Source of the DNA: Paraburkholderia sp. SG-MS1
Lineage (GTDB): Bacteria > Pseudomonadota > Gammaproteobacteria > Burkholderiales > Burkholderiaceae
Direction of reading: 5' to 3'
Assembly: GCF_012275575.1 (NCBI RefSeq)
Contig: NZ_NPIH01000274.1
Location: 84,564 to 148,563 of the forward strand
Length of the DNA: 64,000 nucleotides
Both the position numbers and the translations under genes were made by a program. The notes beneath the pieces are model-generated. The model was not told where the DNA came from and ran no database searches. It saw nothing but the letters and a program-made list of their open reading frames with translations. This document shows, piece by piece, positions 26,972-35,700 of this stretch (position 1 is its first letter; every line of letters starts with the position of its first letter).

Positions 26972-28261
26972 ATGCAAAGCTTTTACGAAGCCACCGTCAC
27001 CCGCCCATCCACCTATGCGCCGCTGGCCGGCCAGCGCAGCGCCCCTGTTTGCATCATTGGCGGCGGGCTCGCTGGCCTCTCGACGGCGTTGGGACTCGCG
27101 GAGCGCGGCGTCGGCGAGGTGGTCGTCCTCGAAGCGCAGCAGGTGGGCTTCGGCGCATCGGGACGCAATGGCGGCTTTGTGTTCGGCGGCTACAGCCTCG
27201 ATTGCGCCGACCTGCTGAAATCCCTCGGCCCCGCTCACGCCCGCGAACTCTATACGCTGACCACCGACGCTGTCGATCTGATGCGCCAGCGCATTGCGCG
27301 CTACCGGATCGATTGCGATGCAACCGATGCCGGCGTGATCCTCGCGAACTGGTTCGACGAACCGGCGCGCCTCGATGCGCAGCGGCGCCTGATGCGCGAA
27401 TCGTTCGGCGTCGAATGGGAACCCGTGCCGGCCGCGCAACTCGCTTCGCAACTGAAGACGCGCCGCTATCACGGCGGCCTGTTCGAGCGCAACGCGTTCC
27501 ATTTTCATCCGCTCAAGTACGTGCTCGGCGTCGCTGATGCCGCGGCGCGCGCGGGCGTCACGATCCACGAGCACTCGCCGGTCGTGCGCCTGCAGCGCGC
27601 GGGCGCGGGCTTCGTCGTGCACACGCCGCAAGGCGCGCTCGACGCGCGCCACGTCGTGATGGCGGGGGGCGGCTACGCGCGCAACGTCTACGCGCGCGTT
27701 GAACGCGCGGTGCTGCCGATCGCCACCTACGTGATGGCGACCGAACCGCTCGGCGCGCGCCTGCACGATGCGATCGACACGCGCGCCGCCGTCTACGACA
27801 CCCGCTTCGCGTTCGACTACTACCGGCCCTTGCCCGACACGCGCATTCTGTGGGGCGGCCGCATCTCGGTGCGCGACCGCTCGCCCGACACGATCGCGCG
27901 ACTGCTGCGGCGCGATCTGCTCAAGGTCTATCCGCAATTGCGCGATGTGCGGATCGAGTACGCCTGGGGCGGCCTGATGAGCTACGCGCGGCACAAGATG
28001 CCGCAAATCGGCCGCAGCGCGGACGGCGTCTGGTACGCGGTCGGTTTCGGCGGACACGGCATGGCGCCGACCACCGTGTCCGGCGAACTGCTCGCGGCGG
28101 CCATTGCCGGCGAGCGTCCGGTGCCCGACGCGTTCGCGCGCTTCGGCCTGACACCCGCCTTCGGCGCGCTCGGTCTCGCCGCCGCGCAACTGACCTACAC
28201 CACGATGCAGACGCGCGACGCGCTCGCCGCGCGCCGCCGGCCCACGCGCTCCGTCGTCTGA
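26972..28261 (+). CDS. FAD-dependent amine/amino-acid oxidoreductase, DAO family
   Basis: The 429-aa product has the dinucleotide-binding motif CIIGGGLAGLSTALGLAERG near residue 28 and the FAD-contacting GFGASGRNGGFVFGG. The C-terminal GVWYAVGFGGHGMAPTTVSGE closes the FAD site. It resembles gamma-glutamylputrescine oxidoreductase (PuuB-like) and related deaminating oxidases. It has no polyamine-pathway neighbours here, so the substrate is unassigned. The gene stands between the anti-sigma gene and a TetR gene, each separated by short non-coding gaps, and is probably transcribed on its own. Confidence 0.82.
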   Translation: MQSFYEATVTRPSTYAPLAGQRSAPVCIIGGGLAGLSTALGLAERGVGEVVVLEAQQVGFGASGRNGGFVFGGYSLDCADLLKSLGPAHARELYTLTTDAVDLMRQRIARYRIDCDATDAGVILANWFDEPARLDAQRRLMRESFGVEWEPVPAAQLASQLKTRRYHGGLFERNAFHFHPLKYVLGVADAAARAGVTIHEHSPVVRLQRAGAGFVVHTPQGALDARHVVMAGGGYARNVYARVERAVLPIATYVMATEPLGARLHDAIDTRAAVYDTRFAFDYYRPLPDTRILWGGRISVRDRSPDTIARLLRRDLLKVYPQLRDVRIEYAWGGLMSYARHKMPQIGRSADGVWYAVGFGGHGMAPTTVSGELLAAAIAGERPVPDAFARFGLTPAFGALGLAAAQLTYTTMQTRDALAARRRPTRSVV

Positions 28262-28354
28262 CCATCCCAATACGCCGCCACTTATGCCCGAGACCCGCGC
28301 CAGAGGCCAGTTTCGCCATGCTAGAATGCGCCGTCACTGCCGCTCGAATACACA

Positions 28355-29050
28355 ATGAAAAAGGGAAGCAAGGCCGCCGAGCCTGATACCAACGGCATCC
28401 CGTCCGATACGCCGCGTGCAGACGCCCGGCGCAAGTACGACCCCGAACAGACGAAGCGCAACATCCTCGACGTCGCGACCCAGGAATTCTCCGCGATGGG
28501 ACTGACGGGCGCACGCGTCGACGCCATCGCGGAACGCACGAACACCACCAAGCGCATGCTGTACTACTACTTCGGCAGCAAGGAAGGGTTGTACCAGGCC
28601 GTGCTGGAAAAGGTGTATGGCGACATTCGCGCGCTCGAACAGGATCTGCACGTCAGCGAACTCGATCCCGTCGAAGGCATGCGCGCGCTGGTCGAATTCA
28701 CGTTCGACTATCACGACCGTCAGCGTGACTTCGTGCGCCTCGTGACCATCGAAAACATTCACGGCGCGAAGTACGTCGAGCAGGTGAAGACGTTCAAGGG
28801 CCGCAACGTCACCGTCATTCACACGATCGAAGATCTGCTCGCGCGCGGTATCGCCGCCGGACAGTTCCGTAGCGACCTCGATCCGATCGATCTGCATCTG
28901 CTGATCAGCTCGTTGTGCTTTCACCGCGTCGGCAATCGCCATACGTTCGGCACCGCGTTCGGCCGCGATCCGTCTCATCCGCGCCTGCGCGCAAGGCATC
29001 GCGCGATGATCGTCGACGCAGTGCTGCGTTTCGTGCGCAAGGAGGATTGA
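28355..29050 (+). CDS. TetR/AcrR-family regulator, probable regulator of the quinate/shikimate locus
   Basis: The 231-aa product has a basic N-terminal extension of about 27 residues, then the TetR helix-turn-helix (about 35-80): QTKRNILDVATQEFSAMG, GARVDAIAERTNTTKRMLYYYFGSKEGLY. The C-terminal ligand-binding domain is predominantly helical and resembles the TetR_C_33 type. The gene is convergent with the MFS gene across a shared terminator at 29100-29131. Control of the dehydroquinase/dehydroshikimate operon is inferred from location only. Confidence 0.85.
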   Translation: MKKGSKAAEPDTNGIPSDTPRADARRKYDPEQTKRNILDVATQEFSAMGLTGARVDAIAERTNTTKRMLYYYFGSKEGLYQAVLEKVYGDIRALEQDLHVSELDPVEGMRALVEFTFDYHDRQRDFVRLVTIENIHGAKYVEQVKTFKGRNVTVIHTIEDLLARGIAAGQFRSDLDPIDLHLLISSLCFHRVGNRHTFGTAFGRDPSHPRLRARHRAMIVDAVLRFVRKED

Positions 29051-29099
29051 AGCGGGCCTGAACCGGTATCGCCCTGTGTCAGGCCAGCATGAAAATGAA

Positions 29100-29131
29100 A
29101 ACGGGACGTGGGCTTTGGCCCACGTCCCGTT
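29100..29131. terminator. bidirectional terminator
   Basis: A perfect 14-bp stem (AACGGGACGTGGGC / GCCCACGTCCCGTT) with a TTTG loop lies between the convergent TetR (+) and MFS (-) genes. It has A-rich and T-containing flanks on its two sides. Confidence 0.82.
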
Positions 29132-29156
29132 TCTCATTGGGCCAATAAAAGGCCGT

Positions 29157-30515
29157 TCAATCCGCCAGCACGATCCGCTTGATATCGCCAACGATGAAGA
29201 TGTACGACAGCGCGCCGATCAGTGCGACCGCGCCGATGAACACCAGCGCGCCGACGAACGAGCCGGTTGCCGCAACGATGAAACCCACCACCAGCGGCGT
29301 GATGATGCCGGCCAGATTCGCGGCAAAGTTGAAGATGCCGCCGGTCACGCCGAGCAGCCCTTCGGGCGCGATATCCGACACGAGCGTCCAGCCCAATGCG
29401 GCCATTCCCTGTGCGAAGAACGCCACCGACAGGATCGCGATCACCACCACGTTGCTCTCGACATAGTTGGCGAGAATGATGGTCGACGCGAGCAGCAGGC
29501 CGGCGATGATCGGCAGCTTGCGCGCGACGTTCGGCGAGATGCCGCGGCGCAGCAGCCAGTCGGAGAACACGCCGCCGAACATCACGCCGATCGACGCTGC
29601 GATGAACGGCATGATCGCGAAGAAGCCGATTTTCAGCCACGCCATGTGGCGCTCGGTGGCGAGGTACGTGGGAAACCACGTGAGGAAGAACACCAGCGTC
29701 GAATTGCCCGCGAACTGCCCGAGGCAGATGCCCGTCAGTTGACGATGCTTGAGCAGGCGTCCGATGGTGCGCCATTCGAAGCCGCTCTTCGCAGGCGCCG
29801 CCACGGCGTCGCTCTTGCGGCTATGCGTGAGACCGCCGCCCGCTTCGATATAGTCCAGCTCTTCCTGATTGGCCCGCGGATGCTCGTGCGGTTCGCGATA
29901 GAACATCCACCAGATCAGCCCGAACACGATGCCCACGCCGCCCACCACATAGAACAGCGAACGCCAGCCGAACGCGCCCATCAGCATGAACAGGAACGGG
30001 CTGAAAAACGCGAGGCCGATATATTCGCCGACGGTGTACGTGCCCGTCGCCATCGCGCGTTCGCTTTGCGGGAACCAGGTGGCCACCACGCGGCTGTTGG
30101 TCGGAAAGCAGGGCGCCTCCGACACGCCGAGCCCCAGCCGGAACGCGAACAGCGCGCCGATACCGTGCACCAGGCCTTGCGCGAGCGTGCACAGGGACCA
30201 GAGCGTCATCGAGAGGAAATAGGTCACCTTGCTGCCGAAGCGGTCGAGAAACAGGCCGCCCGGAATTTGCGCGGCCACGTAGCTCCAGGAAAAGACGGAG
30301 AACAGCAGCCCCATCATCGCGGCATTGATGCCAAGTTCTTTGGTCAACTGCGGCGCCGCGATGCCGAGCACCGTGCGGTCCAGATAGTTGATCATCGTGC
30401 CGACTGCGAGCAGTCCGAGAATCTGATAACGGGCCTTCGAGCGGCGCGCGGTGTTCACCGTGGCGCCCTTCTGATGAGGCGTGCTGGAAGAAGTGGATTG
30501 AATCGGTTGCGACAT
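29157..30515 (-). CDS. MFS transporter, ACS family, probable quinate/shikimate uptake
   Basis: The 452-aa product has 12 predicted membrane helices and the anion:cation symporter pattern: TMINYLDRTVLGIAAPQLTKELG in TM1, PGGLFLDRFGSKVTYF after TM2, and GEYIGLAFFSPFLF. ACS transporters take up organic acids such as phthalate, glucarate or hydroxyphenylacetate by proton symport. It lies 24 nt downstream of the shikimate dehydrogenase gene on the same strand, which suggests quinate, shikimate or dehydroshikimate as substrate (inference). Confidence 0.87.
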   Translation of the reverse strand: MSQPIQSTSSSTPHQKGATVNTARRSKARYQILGLLAVGTMINYLDRTVLGIAAPQLTKELGINAAMMGLLFSVFSWSYVAAQIPGGLFLDRFGSKVTYFLSMTLWSLCTLAQGLVHGIGALFAFRLGLGVSEAPCFPTNSRVVATWFPQSERAMATGTYTVGEYIGLAFFSPFLFMLMGAFGWRSLFYVVGGVGIVFGLIWWMFYREPHEHPRANQEELDYIEAGGGLTHSRKSDAVAAPAKSGFEWRTIGRLLKHRQLTGICLGQFAGNSTLVFFLTWFPTYLATERHMAWLKIGFFAIMPFIAASIGVMFGGVFSDWLLRRGISPNVARKLPIIAGLLLASTIILANYVESNVVVIAILSVAFFAQGMAALGWTLVSDIAPEGLLGVTGGIFNFAANLAGIITPLVVGFIVAATGSFVGALVFIGAVALIGALSYIFIVGDIKRIVLAD

Positions 30516-30539
30516 GTCGAGCTAGTCTCCTCGTTCTGT

Positions 30540-31514
30540 TTATCGTTGCAGCAACGACTGAAAGTGCGTATACACGCGTTCGGCGTCCGGCTCGAGCCCC
30601 GTGAAGATGCGCATCGCGTCGACCGCCTGATACACCGCCATGCCGCCGCCGCTCAGCGTGCGGCAGCCGAGGGCTTCGGCTGCCTGCAGCAAGGCGGTGC
30701 GGATGGGGAAATAAACGATGTCCGCGACCCACAGATCGCGGTGCAGCAATTCGACCGGCAACGGCAGGCCCGGCAATTTCGCCATGCCCGTGGGCGTCGC
30801 GTGAATCAGACCGTTGGCGGCGGCGAGCGATTCGGCGAGCGACGTGCCGGCGCTGACCGTGCTGGACGGAAAGCGCTTTTGCAATTCGTCGGCGAGCGAA
30901 GCGGCACGCGCGGCGTCCACGTCGAACAGCGTGAGCGAATGCGCGCCCATCTGCAGCGCCGCATGCGCGACGGCCGCGCCCGCGCCGCCCGCGCCGAGTT
31001 GCACGACGCGCTCCAGCGATACGTCGGGCAAGCCGCGCTGGAAGGCACGCGCGAAGCCGGACCAGTCGGTATTGTGGCCGATGCGCTTGCCGTCCTTGAA
31101 CAGCACCGTGTTGACCGCGCCGAGTGCGCGCGCGTCGTCGGACAGTTCGTCGAGCAGTGGAATCACCGCCTGCTTGCACGGATACGTGATGTTCAGACCG
31201 TTGAAGCCCATGCGCTCGGCGGCGTTCAGCAGGTCCGGCAGCGCGGCGGCGTCGAGCTTCAATGCTTCGATATCGATGCGCCGATACACGTAATGCAGGC
31301 CGAGCTTGCTGCCCTCCTCCTCGTGCATCGCGGGCGTCAGCGATCCGCCGATGCCCGCGCCGATCAGGCCGACCAGATACGAATTCGGCGTCGCCTGGGA
31401 GCTGACCAGCGCGTTCGCTGGTACGTTTGCTTGTGTGTTCGCTTGTGTGTTCGCTTGTGTGTTCGCTTGTGTGTTCGCTCGTGTGTTCGCTTGTGTGTTC
31501 GCTTGTGTGTTCAT
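30540..31514 (-). CDS. aroE: shikimate/quinate dehydrogenase with a repetitive N-terminus
   Basis: The 324-aa product has a catalytic core from about residue 45: [17 protein letters not shown] (substrate site), [18 protein letters not shown] with the catalytic Lys, GHNTDWSGF, the NAD(P) loop [14 protein letters not shown] and the closing [12 protein letters not shown]. The [11 protein letters not shown] variant suits the catabolic quinate/shikimate dehydrogenase branch. Residues 2-29 are seven NTQA/NTRA tetrapeptides not found in typical AroE; they come from the 12-nt tandem repeat at 31429-31512. ATG 31514 overlaps the stop of the dehydroquinase gene (ATGA), so translation is coupled. An internal start after the repeat cannot be excluded. 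Confidence 0.87.
   Translation of the reverse strand: MNTQANTQANTRANTQANTQANTQANTQANVPANALVSSQATPNSYLVGLIGAGIGGSLTPAMHEEEGSKLGLHYVYRRIDIEALKLDAAALPDLLNAAERMGFNGLNITYPCKQAVIPLLDELSDDARALGAVNTVLFKDGKRIGHNTDWSGFARAFQRGLPDVSLERVVQLGAGGAGAAVAHAALQMGAHSLTLFDVDAARAASLADELQKRFPSSTVSAGTSLAESLAAANGLIHATPTGMAKLPGLPLPVELLHRDLWVADIVYFPIRTALLQAAEALGCRTLSGGGMAVYQAVDAMRIFTGLEPDAERVYTHFQSLLQR
31429..31512. repeat. 12-nt tandem repeat, seven units, in coding sequence
   Basis: Unit GCTTGTGTGTTC is repeated seven times head to tail; one unit has C for T. It encodes the N-terminal NTQA repeats of the shikimate dehydrogenase. Because 12 is a multiple of three, changes in copy number would alter protein length without shifting frame. 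Confidence 0.95.
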
Positions 31515-31966
31515 TTGGCCGCCCTATTCTTAAGGATGGTCGCCATCCGCTCCAGAGCGAAGACATAGCCCTGCGTGCCGCAACCAACGATGATCGCGTC
31601 CGCCACCGCCGACACATACGAGTGATGGCGGAACGCTTCGCGCCGATGCACGTTCGAGATATGCACTTCGACGACCGGCTTGTCGATCGCGGAAAGCGCG
31701 TCGGCGATCGCAACCGACGTATGCGTGTAAGCGGCGGGATTGATCACGATGCCATCGACCTTGGTGCGCGCCGCGTGCAGCCAGTCGATCAACTGATGCT
31801 CGGCGTTCGACTGGCAGAAGTCGACCCCGAGACCGAGGCGCTCGCCCGCGTCGCGGCACAGCTTCGCGACGTCGTCGAGCGTTTCCGCGCCATAGATGGC
31901 CGGCTCGCGCGTGCCGAGCAGATTGAGGTTCGGTCCGTTGAGGACCAGTACGGAGGCAAAACTCAT
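31511..31966 (-). CDS. aroQ: type II 3-dehydroquinate dehydratase
   Basis: The 151-aa product matches AroQ in length and motifs: [17 protein letters not shown], catalytic Tyr25 in [34 protein letters not shown], catalytic His102 in VEVHISN and FRHHSYVS. It interconverts 3-dehydroquinate and 3-dehydroshikimate in the cytoplasm. ATG 31966 has AGGAG upstream. It overlaps the shikimate dehydrogenase start by 4 nt and is divergent from the dehydroshikimate dehydratase, so a catabolic role in quinate breakdown is more likely than a biosynthetic one. Confidence 0.93.
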   Translation of the reverse strand: MSFASVLVLNGPNLNLLGTREPAIYGAETLDDVAKLCRDAGERLGLGVDFCQSNAEHQLIDWLHAARTKVDGIVINPAAYTHTSVAIADALSAIDKPVVEVHISNVHRREAFRHHSYVSAVADAIIVGCGTQGYVFALERMATILKNRAAK

Positions 31967-32283
31967 GACAACGACTCCTGCAAAGTAAGGCGCCACCTGA
32001 CCACGCCATTCGTGGTTGCTCCTCGACGTGGAGCGAAGTGTGCACCCATCGACGAGTCTCGTCATTGGGGGTTTCTACGAATTTGTACCATCTAGTTAGT
32101 TTGTATAAACTGGCGAAACTTCCGTTAGAGTGGGCAATTCTGGCCTGCGTCTTGCGCATGCACATCACCAGCCGGCGTGTTTGCGCATTGCAGCATGCAG
32201 CGCGCGACACGCGCGGGCGCGCCGCGCTAACCGTCGTGCGTATTCTTCCACTGCCGTTCTGATTGTTTTTGCAGGAGCCGTTC
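31967..32283. promoter_or_regulatory. divergent promoter region of the quinate/shikimate locus
   Basis: 317 nt between aroQ (-) and the dehydroshikimate dehydratase (+). A weak dyad centred on CTAG, ACCATCTAGTTAGT at 32087-32100, could be a TetR-type operator; arm positions 1-2 and 13-14 plus the central CTAG match, the rest do not. It lies in the AT-richest part of the gap. No other clear element. Confidence 0.4.
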
Positions 32284-34167
32284 ATGCAACGTTCGATTGC
32301 CACCGTATCGATTAGCGGAACCCTCGTCGAGAAGTTGACCGCGATCCGGGCGGCGGGCTTCGAAGGCGTCGAGATTTTCGAGAACGATCTGCTGTATTTC
32401 GACGGCTCTCCCGCCGACGTGCGCCGCATCGCGGAAGATCTCGGGCTCAAGATCATGCTGTTCCAGCCGTTTCGCGATTTCGACGGCGTGAGCCCGGAGC
32501 GCCTCGAACGCAATCTGGACCGCGCGAAACGCAAGTTCGACGTGATGCACGAACTGGGCACGGACCGCATTCTCGTGTGCAGCAACGTGTCGCCCGACAC
32601 CATCGGCGACGATGCGCTGATGGTCGATCAACTGGGCGCGCTGGCCCGCGCGGCCGAGGCGGCGGGCGTGATCGCCGGTTATGAGGCGCTCGCATGGGGT
32701 AAGCACGTCAAGACTTACCGCCACGCGTGGAAACTCGTCGACGCGGTGAACCATCCGAACCTCGGGCTCGTGCTCGACAGTTTTCACACGCTGTCGCTTA
32801 ACGACACGGTGGACGCAATCGCCGAGATTCCGGGCGACCGCATCGCGTTCGTGCAGATCGCCGACGCGCCGAAGCTCGCGATGGACGTGCTCGAATGGAG
32901 CCGCCACTACCGGTGCTTCCCCGGCCAGGGCGATTTCGACCTGGCGAACTTCACCGCGCAGGTCGTGAAAACGGGCTATAAGGGTCCGCTTTCGCTGGAG
33001 ATTTTCAACGACGGCTTTCGCGCCTCCCCCACCACGATCACGGCCGCGGACGGTCACCGCTCGCTGCTGTTCCTCGAAGAACAGACCCGCGCGCTGCTCG
33101 AAACGACTCCGCAACCGGTCGGCGACCTGTACCGTTCGCCGGCGGCGCCCGCGCACGTCGGCTACCAGTTCCTCGAGTTCGCGGTCGACCACAGCACGCG
33201 CGCGCAACTCGTCGACTGGCTCGGCAAGCTGCGTTTTCGGCAGGCCGGCGAGCATCGCTCGAAAGAGGTCACGCTGTTCCAACACGGCGCCGCGTCGATC
33301 GTGCTGAACGCCGAGCCCGATTCGTTCGCCAATGCGTTCTTCCAGCAGCATGGGCTGTCGCTGTGCGCGTCGGCGTTTCGCGTGGACGACGCCAATCAGG
33401 CGTTCGAACGCGCGGCCGGCTTCGGCTACGCGCCGTTCTCCGGTCAGATCGGCCCGAACGAGCGCGTGCTGCCCGCCGTGCAGGCGCCTGACAGCAGCCT
33501 GAACTATTTCGTCGACGAAACCCCGGATCAGCCCACGCTGTTCGAAGCTGATTTCATCCTCACCGACGTCAACGGTCCGACTGAAGTGGGGCCGCTTTCC
33601 CGTATCGATCACGTGTGTCTGTCCGTGCCGGCGAATTCGCTGGATACGTGGGTGTTGTTTTTGAGAACCGCGCTGGGCTTCCAGGCCGAGCCGGGCGTGC
33701 TGGTGCCCGACCCGTACGGACTAGTGCGCAGCCGCGCGCTGCGCAGCCGGGATGGGTCGGTGCGGATCGTGCTGAACGCATCGGTCGATCACCACACGGC
33801 GGTGGCCGAAGCGCTGCATACGTATCACGGCTCCGGCCTGAACCACGTGGCGTTCAGCACTGGTGACATCTTCAGCGCGATTCCTGAATTCGTCGCCGAT
33901 GGCCTGCCGGTATTGCGCATCCCGCGCAATTACTACGACGATCTCGCCGCGCGTTACGCGTTGCCCGACGAGGTGCTGCAGGCGTTGTGCGCCAGCAATA
34001 TCCTGTACGACCGCGATGAGCGTGGAGGCGAGTTTTTTCACGCCTACACGGAACAACTGGATCAGCGCTTTTTCCTGGAGATCGTCGAGCGGCGTGGCGG
34101 CTACGACGGTTATGGCGCGGCTAATGCTGCGGTGCGGCTTGCTGCGCAGGCGCAGCGGCGCAAGTAG
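32284..34167 (+). CDS. quiC: 3-dehydroshikimate dehydratase fused to HPPD-like domain
   Basis: The 627-aa product has two parts. Residues about 1-270 form a xylose-isomerase-type TIM barrel: GFEGVEIFENDLLYF, IAGYEALAWGKHV, LVLDSFHTLSL, FVQIADAPKLAMDVL, LSLEIFNDGFRA, which carry the metal ligands of 3-dehydroshikimate dehydratases. Residues about 290-620 are a 4-hydroxyphenylpyruvate-dioxygenase-like VOC region (IDHVCLSVPANSLDTWVLF, GLNHVAFSTGDIF, GGEFFHAYTEQLDQRFFLEIVERRGGYDGYG in parts). This is the QuiC1/QsuB-type bifunctional layout. It should convert 3-dehydroshikimate to protocatechuate; the role of the C-terminal half is not settled. AGGAG precedes ATG 32284. Confidence 0.93.
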   Translation: MQRSIATVSISGTLVEKLTAIRAAGFEGVEIFENDLLYFDGSPADVRRIAEDLGLKIMLFQPFRDFDGVSPERLERNLDRAKRKFDVMHELGTDRILVCSNVSPDTIGDDALMVDQLGALARAAEAAGVIAGYEALAWGKHVKTYRHAWKLVDAVNHPNLGLVLDSFHTLSLNDTVDAIAEIPGDRIAFVQIADAPKLAMDVLEWSRHYRCFPGQGDFDLANFTAQVVKTGYKGPLSLEIFNDGFRASPTTITAADGHRSLLFLEEQTRALLETTPQPVGDLYRSPAAPAHVGYQFLEFAVDHSTRAQLVDWLGKLRFRQAGEHRSKEVTLFQHGAASIVLNAEPDSFANAFFQQHGLSLCASAFRVDDANQAFERAAGFGYAPFSGQIGPNERVLPAVQAPDSSLNYFVDETPDQPTLFEADFILTDVNGPTEVGPLSRIDHVCLSVPANSLDTWVLFLRTALGFQAEPGVLVPDPYGLVRSRALRSRDGSVRIVLNASVDHHTAVAEALHTYHGSGLNHVAFSTGDIFSAIPEFVADGLPVLRIPRNYYDDLAARYALPDEVLQALCASNILYDRDERGGEFFHAYTEQLDQRFFLEIVERRGGYDGYGAANAAVRLAAQAQRRK

Positions 34168-34487
34168 GCGGCGGGCGGTTTGCTTTTCGCGCGGACCGGG
34201 GACGGGGGTTGGCTTGCGGTTGGCGGTTGGCAGTTGGCGGTCGGCGGTTGGCCGTTGGCGCTTCAAGCTTGATACTTGCAGTCTGAAGCTTAGCGGTTCG
34301 GCAGACCCGGCAGACGGCGCAATTCCAGCCGCACCGTCACCCGTCTCAGGCACGCCACATGCGACCTCACCTCGGGCATCCGCGCCGTCCCGATATAATG
34401 GCGCCTGATTTTTGCGGCGCACGCCGCGCGGCCGCGCCACATACGGGGGTCACATCCCTGTCGGCCGAATGAAACGCCAGGAGAGAT
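34168..34487. other. intergenic region with heptanucleotide repeats
   Basis: About 320 nt without a gene. The left half, 34207-34260, is an imperfect array of GGTTGGC-like heptamers (GCGGTTGGCGGTTGGCAGTTGGC and variants). The promoter of the small lipoprotein gene should lie in the right part. I see no clear terminator for the preceding gene. Confidence 0.6.
34207..34260. repeat. imperfect GGTTGGC heptamer array
   Basis: About seven degenerate copies of a G/T-rich heptamer follow the dehydroshikimate dehydratase gene. It lies outside coding sequence and may expand or contract; function unknown. Confidence 0.75.
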
Positions 34488-34820
34488 ATGAAGAAGTTTG
34501 CCGCAGTCCTGTCAGTTCCCCTGCTCCTCAGCGCTTGCGCGTACTTTCAGAAGAATCCGGACGCCGGCGAGCCCGTCACGGACACCACCACGCAGCGTTC
34601 CGTCAACGACGTCGTCGCCTGCCTGACCCAAGTGGCCACCCGCCACGACGCCGCGTTCAAATCCACTGCGATCCCGCAAGGCCAGATGCTCGATTTCGGC
34701 GATTCGAACATCATCAAGGTGCGCAGCGACAATGGCGCCACCACTTACCGTTTCTATGCGGGCAAGCGCCATGTCAACAATCTGTGGCTGGAGTCGGCCG
34801 GCAAAACCTGCGCGCCGTAA
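34488..34820 (+). CDS. small lipoprotein, 110 aa
   Basis: The signal peptide MKKFAAVLSVPLLLSAC carries a lipobox LSAC with Cys17. The mature part is about 93 residues, polar, with IPQGQMLDFGDSNIIKVRSD and YRFYAGKRHVNNLW suggesting a small beta-rich fold. AGGAGAG sits just before ATG 34488. It is probably an envelope lipoprotein. I do not recognise the family, and no operon partner is evident. Confidence 0.8.
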   Translation: MKKFAAVLSVPLLLSACAYFQKNPDAGEPVTDTTTQRSVNDVVACLTQVATRHDAAFKSTAIPQGQMLDFGDSNIIKVRSDNGATTYRFYAGKRHVNNLWLESAGKTCAP

Positions 34821-34975
34821 GGGTTTGCGGGTTAAGGAACCGTAAGCGGGACGCCTGGAAAGTTGTCCCGTTGCAATGTTCATGTCACGGTGTTACAGGA
34901 CAATGAAGTCTTAAGAATCGTTTAAGACTCCGTCCGCATGATCCCCCGGACACGACCCCGCACGAGGTGCGCACC

Positions 34976-35236
34976 ATGAACCAGTCCGATCCCAACACGA
35001 ACGACACGCCAGCGCCGGCAAAGCGCCCCACCATATTGCGCCGTCTGCTGAGCCATCACGAACTGGCGACGCTGCTACTGCTGTTGCACGCGCCGATCGA
35101 CGCGTCCGCGAAACCTGAGATTCCTCTGCTCCACGAAGCCGGTCTGATCGAAACGGTTTCCGGCGACGCTGGTTCATCGCATATCCGCCTGACGCGCGAG
35201 GGCAATGCAGTGCTGCGCGGGCTCGGCGTCAAGTAA
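34976..35236 (+). CDS. hypothetical protein with winged-helix-like C-terminus, 86 aa
   Basis: The start at ATG 34976 (MNQSDPNTNDT) has GAGG upstream; an in-frame ATG at 34967 would add three residues. After a polar N-terminus, residues about 24-86 (LLSHHELATLLLLLHAPIDA, LLHEAGLIETV, IRLTREGNAVLRGLGV) read like a helix-helix-wing element of small DNA-binding or sensor domains. The winged-helix assignment is inferred from this pattern only. Confidence 0.6.
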   Translation: MNQSDPNTNDTPAPAKRPTILRRLLSHHELATLLLLLHAPIDASAKPEIPLLHEAGLIETVSGDAGSSHIRLTREGNAVLRGLGVK

Positions 35237-35360
35237 CGCGAGCCGCGCCTTAGGCCGCCGACTCGCGCGTCCAGGCAAGAGACCCGACGTGCCGGTGTCA
35301 ACGCGTTTCGGCCCGTTCACGCGCCGGGCACCCAAGCATCCACACTCACTCCCACCCGGT

Positions 35361-35690
35361 TCAAGCCTGCCACACACCGTATCCCGCTTCGCGCAGCCCG
35401 ATCGCCAGTTCCACTTCCATATCCTGTGCGCCGCGGTAAGGCATGGGATTGAACACTTCGTATAGTTCAGGCACAAGACGCAAGCCGTAATCGCGCACAT
35501 AGCGGTTCGCCTGAATGCCGGCCTTATGCCGGTCAAAGCGCAAGTCAGGGTCCAGTCCCGTCATCCCCACGTACACGCAAGGCTTGTCGAACCGGTAGTC
35601 CGGATTGGCGCGGCGAAAGCGCGCCTCGTTCCAGACCGCGTCGTCGAGCGCGACGACGTACACGCAGTAGTGATGCTTGCGACGAACCAT
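35361..35690 (-). CDS. GIY-YIG-like domain protein, 109 aa
   Basis: The start at ATG 35690 (MVRRKHHYCVYVVAL) is the first in-frame Met before the domain. The core KPCVYVGMTGLDPDLRFDRHKAG and a later MEVELAIGLREAG match the GIY-YIG-type pattern: the second Tyr motif (here YVG), Arg, His and Glu. The first GIY motif is only loosely present in YVV. The fold is typical of small nucleases or nuclease-derived proteins. It lies 10 nt downstream of the AraC-type gene and may be co-transcribed. Whether it has nuclease activity is open. Confidence 0.65.
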   Translation of the reverse strand: MVRRKHHYCVYVVALDDAVWNEARFRRANPDYRFDKPCVYVGMTGLDPDLRFDRHKAGIQANRYVRDYGLRLVPELYEVFNPMPYRGAQDMEVELAIGLREAGYGVWQA

Positions 35691-35700
35691 GGGCGGCGGT

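Noticed and set aside
31429-31512. Tandem repeats considered as a CRISPR array
   Set aside because: Units are contiguous 12-mers without spacers and they are translated.
29076-31568. 830-aa plus-strand open frame opposite the MFS and dehydrogenase genes
   Set aside because: Histidine/arginine/glutamine-rich shadow of two real minus-strand genes.
29821-31713. 630-aa minus-strand open frame spanning MFS, dehydrogenase and dehydroquinase
   Set aside because: Off-frame shadow; it would disrupt three well-recognised genes.
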